Assembly (NCBI GenBank): GCA_016715205.1
Contig: JADKBC010000008.1
Span: 1 to 64,000 of the forward strand
Length of the DNA stretch: 64,000 nt
Reading direction: 5' to 3'
Source: Holophaga sp.
GTDB lineage: Bacteria > Acidobacteriota > Holophagae > Holophagales > Holophagaceae
The notes under the pieces were generated by a model. That model did no database searches and was not told the DNA's origin. It saw only the letters and a list, made by a program, of their open reading frames with translations. This document shows, piece after piece, positions 15,352-24,196 of the stretch (position 1 is the stretch's first letter; the number at the start of each line of letters is the position of its first letter). Made by a program: the position numbers and the translations under genes.

Positions 15352-15785
15352 ATCACGACATTTCGTCACTGCCAGTTGGCTTCCCTCATCTAGCTGCAGA
15401 TCGCAGAGGCCTGCAGGCACTGCTTTCTTTCGGCTGATCGCACGGCGCATTCCACCTCGCTTGGATTCTTTTATCACGCCTTTTCTATGATCAATGGCAT
15501 TGTGGGAACCACAGTTTTTGACAGGGGTGTATTTTCTTTTCCTTCCCCACGTTGCCTCTGGCAGTTTGGGCAAGCGATCCGTTCGTCTTGCTGGCATTCA
15601 TTCTTGGGTACATGGCAATCGGAATTCGGGTTGGCAGCGTGCTTGGTGTCAAATCTAAGCTTGACTCGGCCTCGTGTCGGGCTTGAGCCAACGTGGTCGC
15701 ATATCTATAACGCCCGCATTGATTTTCGGTTCCGAGAATATAATCTGGCGTTCCCGCACCATGCCGTCTTCCCTGGAGGTTCCCG
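15352..15785. other. non-coding stretch upstream of the molybdenum hydroxylase genes
   Basis: 434 bp with only short frames lacking family resemblance. The promoter of the downstream operon should lie here; I could not place -35/-10 boxes with confidence. No hairpin with a U-tract was seen. Confidence 0.4.
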
Positions 15786-16262
15786 ATGAACGCCACCGTC
15801 TCGTTCATGCTTAACGGCAAGCCAGTCACCGTCTCGAGCCCCAGTGATCGCAAGCTGGTATGGGTGCTGCGAGATGAACTTGGCCTTACGGGCACCAAGG
15901 TTGGGTGTGAGGCTGGACTATGCGGGGCCTGCACCGTACTCGTGGATTTCGAGGCTGTGCCCTCCTGTTCCACGACGCTGGGTGAGGTGGCTGGGAAAGC
16001 GGTGTTAACCATCGAGGGGCTGGCTGTGGACGGGCTACTGAATCCTGTGCAGAAAGCCTTCCAGGAGCAGCACGCCTTTCAATGTGGCTACTGCACGTCG
16101 GGGATGATCCTGACCGCTTGGGCCTTCCTGAAAAAAAAGCCCAAGGCCTCCAGGGCTGAGATTGTCGAGGCTATGGAGGGGAACATTTGCCGCTGCGGGG
16201 CCCACGTGAGGATCCTTGAGGCGGTGGAAACGGCAGGCAAGACCATGGGAGGTGTGCGATGA
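15786..16262 (+). CDS. molybdenum hydroxylase, [2Fe-2S] subunit (IorA/CoxS type)
   Basis: Electron-transfer subunit of a xanthine-dehydrogenase-family enzyme, 158 residues. The N-terminal plant-ferredoxin cluster is CEAGLCGACTVLVD with a later Cys in VPSCSTT. The C-terminal helical cluster domain has QCGYCTSGM and NICRCGAH, so both [2Fe-2S] sites are complete. SD GGAGG is 6 nt before ATG. It overlaps the catalytic subunit gene by ATGA. No FAD subunit gene is adjacent, as in isoquinoline 1-oxidoreductase and aldehyde dehydrogenases that pass electrons to cytochromes. Confidence 0.9.
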   Translation: MNATVSFMLNGKPVTVSSPSDRKLVWVLRDELGLTGTKVGCEAGLCGACTVLVDFEAVPSCSTTLGEVAGKAVLTIEGLAVDGLLNPVQKAFQEQHAFQCGYCTSGMILTAWAFLKKKPKASRAEIVEAMEGNICRCGAHVRILEAVETAGKTMGGVR

Positions 16263-18418
16263 AACGGCGAACCTTCCTTCAGGCCACCGCCGCGGGCGCA
16301 TTCACCTTCTTCTTCTCGAGCCCCGGGCGCACAGCGCCTGTCGAGCCGACCCGACCAGGAGCCTACCCGGAGGATTTCAACGCCTTCCTGAAGATTTCTG
16401 CCGATGGCCGCGTGGGCTGCTTTGTGGGGAAGGCCGAACTGGGGCAGGGCGCCATGACGGTGCTGGCCATGCTCGTCGCTGAAGAATTGGAGTTGGATCC
16501 GGCCCAGGTGGAAATGCTCCTGGGCGACACCGACCTATGTCCTTGGGACCTGCCGACGGGCGGATCGCTGACCATGTGGCAAACAGCACCTGTCCTCCGG
16601 GGCGCTGCCGCAGAGGTGCGGGCAGTGCTCCTGGGAATGGCTTCCAAGGCCCTGAAAGTCCCGGTCGCGGATCTAGCCATGAAAGACGGCGCCATATGGG
16701 TGAAGGCGGCACCTGAGCGTCGCACCAGCTTTGGCGAACTGGTGAAGGGCCGGAAGATGGAGCGGCACCTGGGCAAGGTCAAGCCCAAGCCGCTCTCTGA
16801 ATGCACCCTGATTGGTCGCCGCGTTCCCCGGAAGGACGCCCTGGCCAAGATCACCGGCGCCGCTAAGTACGCAGGCGACCTGTGCCTTCCCGGAACGCTC
16901 CACGCCTGTGTCCTGCGCCCCCCGGCCCATGGCCAGGTCCTGGTCACTGCGGACACGGCGGCCGCCGAACGGGTCCCAGGGGTTCGCATCGTGCGGGAGG
17001 GCACTTTCCTGGCTGTGCTTCACGCCCAGCCCGATACCGCCCGCAAGGCCCTCGCCCTTGTGAAGGGAACCTTTGAGGGGACCGAGCCCGATGTGGACGA
17101 TGTGCGCATCTTCCAATACCTCGTGGACAAAGCGGCACCTGGGCAGCGGGTGGTGATTTCCCGCGGCGACTTGGCCGCCGGTGAAAAGCGCGCAGCTACC
17201 GTGGTGGAAGGGGAATACCGCAACGCCTATGAGAGTCACGCCACCCTGGAGCCCCACACCTGTGTCGCCAAATGGGAAGAGGGCCGGATGACGCTCTGGG
17301 CCTCCACTCAGGCTCCCTTCCTGCTTCGGGAGGAAGTGGCCACAGCCCTCAAGCTGGGGCAGGACAAGGTCCGCATCATTACCCAGTTCGTGGGAGGTGG
17401 TTTCGGCGGCAAGCTCGCGGGTCCCGGGTCTGTGGAGGCCGCCCGCATCGCCCGCCAGATCCCTGGCGTGCCCATCCAGGTGAGCTGGAATCGCGAGGAG
17501 GATCTCTTCCTGGACGCATACCGACCTGCCGCAGTGGTGAAGATCCGCTCCGGCCTGGATGCCGGGCATGGTGCCATCACGTTCTGGGACAGCATCGTGG
17601 CGGGTGTTTCCCAGGGCGAGGCAGAATTTCTCTACGACATTCAGGCAAACCGGTATCAGGCTCCGGCCGTCCCCAACCTCCATCCCCTCAAGGTCGGTGC
17701 TTGGCGTGCCCCCAATGCCCACACCAACGCGTTTGCCCGGGAAAGCCAACTGGATGCGCTGGCTGCCAAGGCCGGCGTGGATCCTGTGACCCTGCGCCAT
17801 CGTCTCGCCAACGATCCCCGTCTCCTGCGCCTCCTGGACCTTGCGGTGGAGACCTTCGGTTGGGATCCTGCACCTGGGCCCACGGGCCGAGGCATCGGGC
17901 TGGCTTGCGGCGCCTGGCGTCAGGGGCTGGTGGTGGCCCTGGCCCAGGTTGTCGTGGACAAGACCACGGGTAAGGTCAAGGTGGAACGATTCCTGGAGGC
18001 CGTGGATGTGGGCCTCGTGGTGAACCCCGACGGGGCCCGCCAGCAGGTGGAGGGCGCCATCACCATGTGTATCGGACAAGCGCTCAGCGAGGAAATTCGC
18101 TTCAAGGGCGGTCGTATCCTCGACAAGAATTTCGACACCTACGTGCTGCCTCGCTTCTCGGCCATCCCTCGTATCCAGGTTGTCTTCGCGGACACCAACA
18201 CCGCGACCACCCAGGGCATCGGTGAGCCGCCTGTGGTGCCGGTGGCCGCAGCCTTGGCCAATGCTGTTTTCGACGCCACGGGTGCGCGGGTGACCCATGT
18301 GCCATTCACTCCCGAACGGGTTCTCGAGGCTCTGAAACTCGTTTCGACAAAGCCACAGGATTCGGTAGCTCCAGTCCCCAGTTCAATCTCGCCCAAAGTC
18401 TCGCCCAGCAAACCCTGA
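16259..18418 (+). CDS. molybdenum hydroxylase, molybdopterin subunit (IorB type), Tat-exported
   Basis: 719 residues, the size of IorB-like large subunits. The N-terminus MKRRTFLQATAAGAFTFF is a twin-arginine signal, which would carry the folded complex with its iron-sulfur partner to the periplasm. Molybdopterin-binding features are seen: QFVGGGFGGK near residue 380 and the C-terminal GIGEPPVVPVAAA with the expected catalytic Glu. Substrate cannot be read from sequence; N-heteroaromatics or aldehydes are typical. Electron acceptor is probably a membrane cytochrome, since no FAD subunit is encoded nearby. Confidence 0.88.
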   Translation: MKRRTFLQATAAGAFTFFFSSPGRTAPVEPTRPGAYPEDFNAFLKISADGRVGCFVGKAELGQGAMTVLAMLVAEELELDPAQVEMLLGDTDLCPWDLPTGGSLTMWQTAPVLRGAAAEVRAVLLGMASKALKVPVADLAMKDGAIWVKAAPERRTSFGELVKGRKMERHLGKVKPKPLSECTLIGRRVPRKDALAKITGAAKYAGDLCLPGTLHACVLRPPAHGQVLVTADTAAAERVPGVRIVREGTFLAVLHAQPDTARKALALVKGTFEGTEPDVDDVRIFQYLVDKAAPGQRVVISRGDLAAGEKRAATVVEGEYRNAYESHATLEPHTCVAKWEEGRMTLWASTQAPFLLREEVATALKLGQDKVRIITQFVGGGFGGKLAGPGSVEAARIARQIPGVPIQVSWNREEDLFLDAYRPAAVVKIRSGLDAGHGAITFWDSIVAGVSQGEAEFLYDIQANRYQAPAVPNLHPLKVGAWRAPNAHTNAFARESQLDALAAKAGVDPVTLRHRLANDPRLLRLLDLAVETFGWDPAPGPTGRGIGLACGAWRQGLVVALAQVVVDKTTGKVKVERFLEAVDVGLVVNPDGARQQVEGAITMCIGQALSEEIRFKGGRILDKNFDTYVLPRFSAIPRIQVVFADTNTATTQGIGEPPVVPVAAALANAVFDATGARVTHVPFTPERVLEALKLVSTKPQDSVAPVPSSISPKVSPSKP

Positions 18419-18472
18419 CGATCGTTGCCTTACTCCCTCTGTGATCCTGTCTATCTTTTTTTTGGGGATAGG

Positions 18473-18506
18473 CAAAGGGGCGGACCCTTGCGAGTCCGCC
18501 CCTTTG
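18473..18506. terminator. bidirectional terminator between the hydroxylase operon and glnA
   Basis: Perfect 13-bp arms CAAAGGGGCGGAC / GTCCGCCCCTTTG with an 8-base loop. An eight-T run on the left (18456-18463) is not directly at the arm, and T-rich sequence follows on the right. Placed between two convergent genes. Confidence 0.8.
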
Positions 18507-18521
18507 TTGGGTTTGGGAAGC

Positions 18522-19961
18522 CTAGAACTGATTCCACAGGTACTGGTTCGTCACCTCGTGATGAAACTGGATTTCGCTGGCTTTGACGATGGCACCCAGG
18601 GCTTTGGGGCAGCGTTCGGCCTGGGCTAGTTTCAGTTCGGCGTACTTGGCGTGGACTTCTTCGCCCATCACATCGGCCAGGAAACGACTGCTCTTGTAGA
18701 GGCGGATGGCGTCGAAAATGTTGTCGGGGAGGAAGCGGGTGCGGGGACGCTTGGTGGGGTCTTCCGCCTCGCCCACGGGGCCTTCCAGGCCCGTGCGGAG
18801 CAGGCTGTAGAGATTCAAATAGGGGTTGGCATCGGGGCCCACGCTGCGTACTTCGATACGGGCGGATTTGGCGTTGCCCAAGGGGATACGCACCATGGAG
18901 CCGCGATCCGTGGGGCTCACCTTGATCTGGTTGGGGGCTTCGAAGTGGGGGTCCAGACGGCGGTAGGCGTTCACGCTGGGGTTCATCACTAGGCAGAGTT
19001 CCTGGGCATTGGCCAGGGTGCGCTGGATGAAATCCCAGGCCATGGGGCTCAGGCCCTCCTTGCCGTTTTTCTGGTAGAAGAGGTTCTTGTCCTTGCGGCT
19101 CAGGCTGAGGTTCGTGTGCATGCCATTGCCGTTCACGCCCGCCATAGGCTTGGGCAGGAAGCTGGCGGTGAGCCCCATGGCGGCGGCCACCTGGCGGGTG
19201 AGCAGCTTGTAGATCTGCACCTGGTCGGCGGCCACGTTGGCCTCGGCGTAGCTGAAGTTCATCTCGAACTGGCTGGGGGCCACTTCCGGATGATCCTTTT
19301 CATTCACGAAGCCCATGGCGCGCTGGGCCTCGGCGCTGGTGTCGATGAACTGACGCAGGGCATCGCCAGGCAGGCTGTGGTAGTAGCCACCGGTGCTGAT
19401 GAACTCGAACCGGCCCGTTTCATGGAAACGGCGCTCGGCCTCCAGCCCCTTGAATAGGAAACCTTCGATTTCATGAGCGGCGTTGCAGATGGTGCCGTCC
19501 TTGGCATACATCGCATCGGTGTAGGCCTTGAGGTTGGCCCGCATATCGCCGGGGTAAGGGGTGCCGTCCTGGTTTTCCACCATGCCGAACACCAGCACTT
19601 TCCCGGGCCCAAAGATATCGGAAGGCATCCAGTAGAAGGCGGGCCAATCGATACTCAGGCGCAGGTCAGATTCCGCCTGCACCGCGAAACCACGAATGCT
19701 GGAGCCATCAAAGGTCAGGTTGTCGCTGGACTTGAGCAGGAATTTCTTATCGTAGTCCAGCATGTGGAAGCGGCCTTCCAGATCCGTGAAGCAGACCGTG
19801 ACCGCTTTGATGCGCTTTTCGTCGTGGAGGTATTTCATCCGCTCTTCGCGAATCTGATCTGCCGGCACCCGATCCAGCCGCTGCTGGCGCACCCGGAGGT
19901 TCATTTCCTCCATGGTGTCGTAAGGGATTTCCAGAAAGTCACGCAGGGGGGTGATGGACAT
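18522..19961 (-). CDS. glnA: glutamine synthetase, type I
   Basis: Forms glutamine from glutamate, ammonia and ATP; a dodecamer in the cytoplasm. 479 residues from ATG 19961, preceded by AGAGGAG. Family motifs: DGSSIRGF (beta-Grasp loop), FEMNFSYA, NGNGMHTNLSLS (ATP/glutamate site), NAYRRLDPHFEAPNQI and ARIEVRSVGPDANPYL. The adenylylation motif NLYxLP of GSI-beta enzymes is not visible at the C-terminus, so regulation by GlnE seems unlikely. The ~145 bp upstream are very A/T-rich and probably contain the promoter. It is monocistronic. Confidence 0.93.
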   Translation of the reverse strand: MSITPLRDFLEIPYDTMEEMNLRVRQQRLDRVPADQIREERMKYLHDEKRIKAVTVCFTDLEGRFHMLDYDKKFLLKSSDNLTFDGSSIRGFAVQAESDLRLSIDWPAFYWMPSDIFGPGKVLVFGMVENQDGTPYPGDMRANLKAYTDAMYAKDGTICNAAHEIEGFLFKGLEAERRFHETGRFEFISTGGYYHSLPGDALRQFIDTSAEAQRAMGFVNEKDHPEVAPSQFEMNFSYAEANVAADQVQIYKLLTRQVAAAMGLTASFLPKPMAGVNGNGMHTNLSLSRKDKNLFYQKNGKEGLSPMAWDFIQRTLANAQELCLVMNPSVNAYRRLDPHFEAPNQIKVSPTDRGSMVRIPLGNAKSARIEVRSVGPDANPYLNLYSLLRTGLEGPVGEAEDPTKRPRTRFLPDNIFDAIRLYKSSRFLADVMGEEVHAKYAELKLAQAERCPKALGAIVKASEIQFHHEVTNQYLWNQF

Positions 19962-20118
19962 GGTGGCTCCTCTTGGTTGGAAGGGGATTAGGTTCTTCAC
20001 AGCCATGCTAGCCACAAAAATGGTTTCAGCAAAAATAAAAATCAGCAAAATAGTATTAAAAATACAAATGCTAGAGTTAATTCGCTTCGGGTTTGCCATG
20101 ATCCTCACCCGTTCCCAG

Positions 20119-20162
20119 CCAAAGCGATTCCCAGGCGAGGTCTCACCTGGGAATCGCTTTGG
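20119..20162. terminator. long perfect hairpin after the hemerythrin gene
   Basis: Seventeen-base arms CCAAAGCGATTCCCAGG / CCTGGGAATCGCTTTGG around a 10-base loop, 20 bp beyond the hemerythrin stop on the minus strand. There is no U-tract. Probably a transcript end or stability element. Confidence 0.65.
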
Positions 20163-20182
20163 GGGGGCGACTTGGTCGGCTG

Positions 20183-20593
20183 CTACCCGCGGGGCTTGTT
20201 CCGCAGGAACGTGGCGTATTGCATATCCATGTTCATGATGTGGTGGGTGAGCCATTCCCCCAGAAAACGGGCCACTTCGATGGGGCGGACTTTGGTGGGG
20301 TCCTGGTGGAATTGCTTCTGGAACAGGCGCACCTCCTCCACCAGGAGAATGTGCTCGAACTGGTGGGCCTTGAGCCCCACGAAGGCGTTTTGGGCCATGT
20401 AGGCCTCTTCGGCCTTGAAGTGCTGAAGGGTGTAGTCCACCAGGAAATCCAACGTCTTGCCGATCTGCTCCTTGGCATGGCCCGCGGCCAAACCCGCATG
20501 CAGTTCATTCACGGCCTGGAAGAGATGTTGATGTTCCTCGTCAATGGCGGGGATGCCGGTGGCGTAGCGGTCACTCCACTGCAGAAGGGCCAT
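20183..20593 (-). CDS. bacteriohemerythrin
   Basis: 136-residue four-helix di-iron O2-binding protein. Ligand motifs: IPAIDEEHQHLF, HFKAEEAYM, HQFEHILLV and FLGEWLTHHIMNMD. GAGGAG lies 6 nt before ATG 20593. It ends in an NKPRG tail. A second, more A/T-rich hemerythrin gene is in the cassette array at 12533-12940; the two share the iron-site pattern. Single-gene unit, with a hairpin at its end and a divergent TonB receptor upstream. Confidence 0.9.
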   Translation of the reverse strand: MALLQWSDRYATGIPAIDEEHQHLFQAVNELHAGLAAGHAKEQIGKTLDFLVDYTLQHFKAEEAYMAQNAFVGLKAHQFEHILLVEEVRLFQKQFHQDPTKVRPIEVARFLGEWLTHHIMNMDMQYATFLRNKPRG

Positions 20594-20737
20594 GGCTGCT
20601 CCTCAGGGTGAATCGGGGCCGGGACCCCCGAAGTTTAAGATTCCACAGGATCCTCCTTTTTGAGGGGTTCTGGGCGGAGATTTAACTCTGCTTTTCTCCT
20701 TCCGATAAGGCGAAGGTAGGACGGGAGGACTTTCCAG

Positions 20738-22672
20738 GTGTTGACACGTTTCCTGGTGGGCTTGTTCACGGGCGCCCTGGCTCTGGGCGCCCAGGAAAGC
20801 CCCGTGGGCGCCTCCGACCCCCTGCAGGATCTGCTGGGAACGCCACTTACGGTGGCCAGCCGCAAAGCCATGGCCCTGCGCAGTTCCCCCGGCATCGTCA
20901 CCCTGATCACCCGGGAAGAAATCCTGGATTCGGGAGCCCGGGATCTGCTGGATGTGCTGGGCCGGGTGCCGGGTTTCTATCCGGGCTTCGATGTCACCGG
21001 CGTGGTGGGGGTCGGCGTGCGGGGCGCCTGGGCCTACGAAGGCAAACTGTTGTTCCTGTTGGATGGCATGGAGCTCAATGAAAGCCTTTACGGCAACCTG
21101 CCCCTGCTCAACCACCTGCCTCTGGCCACCATCAAGCGCATCGAGATTGTTCGGGGCCCGGGTTCCGTGGTCTATGGTGGGTTCGCCGAACTGGCCGTGG
21201 TCAACATCATCACCCTGGACGGGAGCGACCTGAAGGGCCAGGCCGGGGTGCGCGGCACCCTAAGTCGCATGGGACAAGACGTTGGGCGGAGCAATCTTGA
21301 ATTCGGGCTTGGAGATACGTCCTCTCTCGGCACCTGGAGCCTCGGTGCCTACCTGGGGCGCGCCCTGGAAAGTGACCAGGTCTACACGGATCCCAACCTC
21401 AACCAAGTGGATTTAGGGGAAGAACAGCACACTCGCAACATCCATGTGAATGCCGGGTTCCGTCAGGGCGGCACCCATGTCCGGCTGCTGGTGGACCGCT
21501 ACACCATTCGCGATACGAACCGTTTTGGGCCCGTTAATGCACCCAAAGACGCGGGTTTCGACAGCTACCACCTGCAGGCTTCCCATGAATTCCGGGTGAG
21601 CCCTTCGTCTACCTTTGTGCTTGGCGGGCAATATCACTGGCAGAAGCCCTGGGATACTTCCTTTACGAAATTTGTGGAGCGGGCGGGACTGACGGGGCTG
21701 TTTTCCGTGGAGCTAGGTCGCAGCGCCAGTCTGCAAGCGGGCTTTTCCGTCCTTCGAGATGATGCCCGCCTGGGCGCCAACGCCACCCAGGCTGATTTCT
21801 TTCAGGGTGGGATGTGGCCCAGTTTGCGCTTGAGCAGTCACGCGGTGTTTGCTCAGGCCATACTGCCCACCGTTCTTGCTGATTTTACCCTGGGCGCACG
21901 GTATGAAAAGACCAGTGCTTCAGGCAGTGCTCTGGAGCCTCGCTTGGCCGTTACCAAAGTGCTGGATCGTTGGCATTTCAAGCTCCTCTGGGCCGGGGCC
22001 TTCCGTTCGCCCATTCTGGGGAACTTCGCCTTGAATCCAAATCTTGAACCGGAGCGCACCCGCACCCTGGAGGCCGAGGTGGGCCTCAGAACAGGAACCA
22101 ATGGGCTCCTCACCTTGAACGCCTACCACAACAGCATCCTCAAGCCGATCATCTATCGGGCTGGTAATGACGAAACCTATTACAACGCAACGCAGCTGGA
22201 AACCGAAGGCATCGAGCTTGAGTACCACCTCAAGGCCGAGTGGGGTTTTGCCAATGCGGGTTTCGGGTTGGTGGGCCCTCGGGAAAATGGTGTGGAGGTG
22301 TTCCAGGTCCCCGGCAATTCCTCTGCGATCGTGGCGGTACCGGGTGCCCAGGCCAGCCTCCTGGTGAGCTTCAAGGTGGGGCGCCACTGGAGCATTGTGC
22401 CCAGCGCCACGTACATGTCGCCCCGGCATGGCTATGGCGTGGGTCTGGTGGCTGGCCCCACGGTGGTTAAGACCTATCCCGCGACGCTGCTGCTCAACGG
22501 CAATCTGCGCTGGCAAGCGGAGCCGGGCAGCCTGCGGGGATGGAACGCAAGCCTAGGCGTCTTCGATTTACTGAACGAACGTCCACCCTACCTTCAGGCC
22601 TACAACGGAGGCCATCCTGGGCTGCCAGGTCCCAGCCGCGAAATCGTGCTGCGCTTCGGCTACGGGTTCTGA
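20738..22672 (+). CDS. TonB-dependent outer-membrane receptor, possibly for cobalamin
   Basis: 644 residues. GTG start 9 nt after GGGAGG, then a signal peptide (FLVGLFTGALALGAQ). Plug domain ~35-150 has the usual sequence (SSPGIVTLITREEILDSGA, LLFLLDGMELNESLYG, IKRIEIVRGPGSVVYG). The barrel follows, ending with Phe (FGYGF), the assembly signal. No separate TonB box was recognised. Only 30 bp separate it from cobyric acid synthase on the same strand, so a vitamin B12/corrinoid substrate is a fair inference. No B12 riboswitch core was seen upstream. Confidence 0.85.
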   Translation: MLTRFLVGLFTGALALGAQESPVGASDPLQDLLGTPLTVASRKAMALRSSPGIVTLITREEILDSGARDLLDVLGRVPGFYPGFDVTGVVGVGVRGAWAYEGKLLFLLDGMELNESLYGNLPLLNHLPLATIKRIEIVRGPGSVVYGGFAELAVVNIITLDGSDLKGQAGVRGTLSRMGQDVGRSNLEFGLGDTSSLGTWSLGAYLGRALESDQVYTDPNLNQVDLGEEQHTRNIHVNAGFRQGGTHVRLLVDRYTIRDTNRFGPVNAPKDAGFDSYHLQASHEFRVSPSSTFVLGGQYHWQKPWDTSFTKFVERAGLTGLFSVELGRSASLQAGFSVLRDDARLGANATQADFFQGGMWPSLRLSSHAVFAQAILPTVLADFTLGARYEKTSASGSALEPRLAVTKVLDRWHFKLLWAGAFRSPILGNFALNPNLEPERTRTLEAEVGLRTGTNGLLTLNAYHNSILKPIIYRAGNDETYYNATQLETEGIELEYHLKAEWGFANAGFGLVGPRENGVEVFQVPGNSSAIVAVPGAQASLLVSFKVGRHWSIVPSATYMSPRHGYGVGLVAGPTVVKTYPATLLLNGNLRWQAEPGSLRGWNASLGVFDLLNERPPYLQAYNGGHPGLPGPSREIVLRFGYGF

Positions 22673-22702
22673 ACCCCGGCGCCTTTCTGCCACCATGGCG
22701 GA

Positions 22703-24196
22703 ATGGCACATGCTATCTCGGTTCTCGGAACAGCCTCGGATGTGGGTAAGAGCTTGGTGACAGCGGGGCTGTGCCGGTTGCTGGTGGACGAGGGCTTGAA
22801 CGTGGCGCCCTACAAGGCCCAGAACATGGCCAACCAGGCGGGCGTGACGCCAGATGGCCTGGAGATGCCCCGGGCGCAACTCCTTCAGGCGGCGGCCTGT
22901 CGCAAGGAGCCCCACGTGGACATGGGGCCCTTGCTGCTCAAGCCCCTCAGCCACACCGGCGCCCAGGTGGTTGTGCTGGGCAAGGCCTTGGGCGTGCAGG
23001 AAGCCAAGGACTATTTCCAGGCAAGCAATCCCTACCGGCAGGTGGCTTTGGATGCCCTGCATCGCCTGGCCGCGGGGCACGAAGTCATCGTGATGGAAGG
23101 GGCGGGCAGCCCCGTGGAAGTGAACCTCATGGCCCGGGATTTCGTGAATCTGGTGCCGGCCCGGGAATTGAATGCCGCCATCGTGCTGGTGGCCGATATC
23201 GATCGGGGCGGGGTGTTTGCCCAGGTGATCGGCACCCTCGATCTGCTGCCGCCTGAAGATCGCGCGCGGGTTCTTGGCATCGTGGTCAACCGTTTCCGGG
23301 GGGATGCGGCCCTGTTCGAGGATGGCATCCAGATTCTGGAAGCGCGCACGGGATTGCCGGTACTGGCGCTGGTGCCGTACGTAGAACATGGCCTGGACGA
23401 AGAGGATCGCCCCTTCCGCATTCCTGTGGATCAGCGGGCGCCCGCTGGCAAGCTCGAGGTAGGCGCTGTGTTGTACCCCCGGGTGAGCAATACGGAAGAC
23501 CTCGCCCCACTGTTAGCAGAACCGGATTTGCACATCACCTGGGTGACCGACCCCAACCTGGTGCGAGACATGGATCTGATCGTACTGCCTGGCTCCAAGG
23601 CCACCGTGGGTGATCTGGTGCAGCTCACGGCCACGGGCATGGCCGAAGCCCTGCGGGAAGCTGCGGGCCGAGGCGCGTGGCTGCTCGGGCTCTGCGGTGG
23701 GTACCAGATGCTGGGGCAGGAACTGCAGGATGAGGGCGGTAGCGAGGGCGGGCCCAGGACCTTTCCAGGCCTGGGGCTGTTACCCCTTCGCACGCAATTC
23801 GAGGCGCAGAAAATCACGCGCCAGGCCCAGGCGATCTCCTGCTGGCCCGAGGCTGGCCATGGGTTGGCGGGCTACGAAATCCACCACGGCCGCACCGAAA
23901 CCTGGTCGCTGGGCGGTGAAGCCTTGGCCGATGGCGGTGCGGAAGTGGGGTGGCGCTCTGGGCGCGCTGCCGGTGCCTACCTGCATGGCTTGTTGGCCTG
24001 CAACCCTTGGCGCAGCGCTTTCCTGAATCAGGTGCGTCAGGATCGCGGCTTTCCCCGGCAACCTGTGCAGGTTGCCGACCCTCTGGAATTGCGCATCCAG
24101 CGATGGGCCGAGCATTTGAAACGAAACCTGCGGCCCGGCGCCTGGGAGAAATTGAGGGGAGCTGCCCGTGGGGCAGACCCGCTGTCCATGGGTTGA
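22703..24196 (+). CDS. cobQ: cobyric acid synthase
   Basis: Amidates adenosylcobyrinic acid a,c-diamide at four side chains, using glutamine and ATP, in cobalamin synthesis or corrinoid salvage. 497 residues. The N-terminal dethiobiotin-synthetase-like domain carries GTASDVGKSLVTAG and YKAQNMANQAG. The C-terminal class I glutaminase-like domain has GLCGGYQMLG (nucleophile Cys near 331) and GYEIHHGRTE. The SD is poor (GGCGGA) and the gene follows the TonB receptor, so translation may depend on it. Its last 160 bp overlap the end of the convergent DUF4403 gene. Confidence 0.93.
   Translation: MAHAISVLGTASDVGKSLVTAGLCRLLVDEGLNVAPYKAQNMANQAGVTPDGLEMPRAQLLQAAACRKEPHVDMGPLLLKPLSHTGAQVVVLGKALGVQEAKDYFQASNPYRQVALDALHRLAAGHEVIVMEGAGSPVEVNLMARDFVNLVPARELNAAIVLVADIDRGGVFAQVIGTLDLLPPEDRARVLGIVVNRFRGDAALFEDGIQILEARTGLPVLALVPYVEHGLDEEDRPFRIPVDQRAPAGKLEVGAVLYPRVSNTEDLAPLLAEPDLHITWVTDPNLVRDMDLIVLPGSKATVGDLVQLTATGMAEALREAAGRGAWLLGLCGGYQMLGQELQDEGGSEGGPRTFPGLGLLPLRTQFEAQKITRQAQAISCWPEAGHGLAGYEIHHGRTETWSLGGEALADGGAEVGWRSGRAAGAYLHGLLACNPWRSAFLNQVRQDRGFPRQPVQVADPLELRIQRWAEHLKRNLRPGAWEKLRGAARGADPLSMG

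Noticed and set aside
15487..15789. Plus-strand frame of 100 residues before the hydroxylase genes
   Set aside because: Composition and residue pattern look random, no SD or family resemblance, and it runs into the real gene start.
16673..18298. 541-residue minus-strand frame opposite the molybdenum hydroxylase
   Set aside because: Shadow of a GC-rich gene: no family resemblance and low-complexity His/Gly-rich translation. The same applies to long frames opposite sppA (43680-45425) and rpsA (46810-48603).
20600..20737. Cobalamin riboswitch before the TonB receptor and cobQ
   Set aside because: No B12-box core (GCCACTG) or matching fold was seen in the 138 bp.
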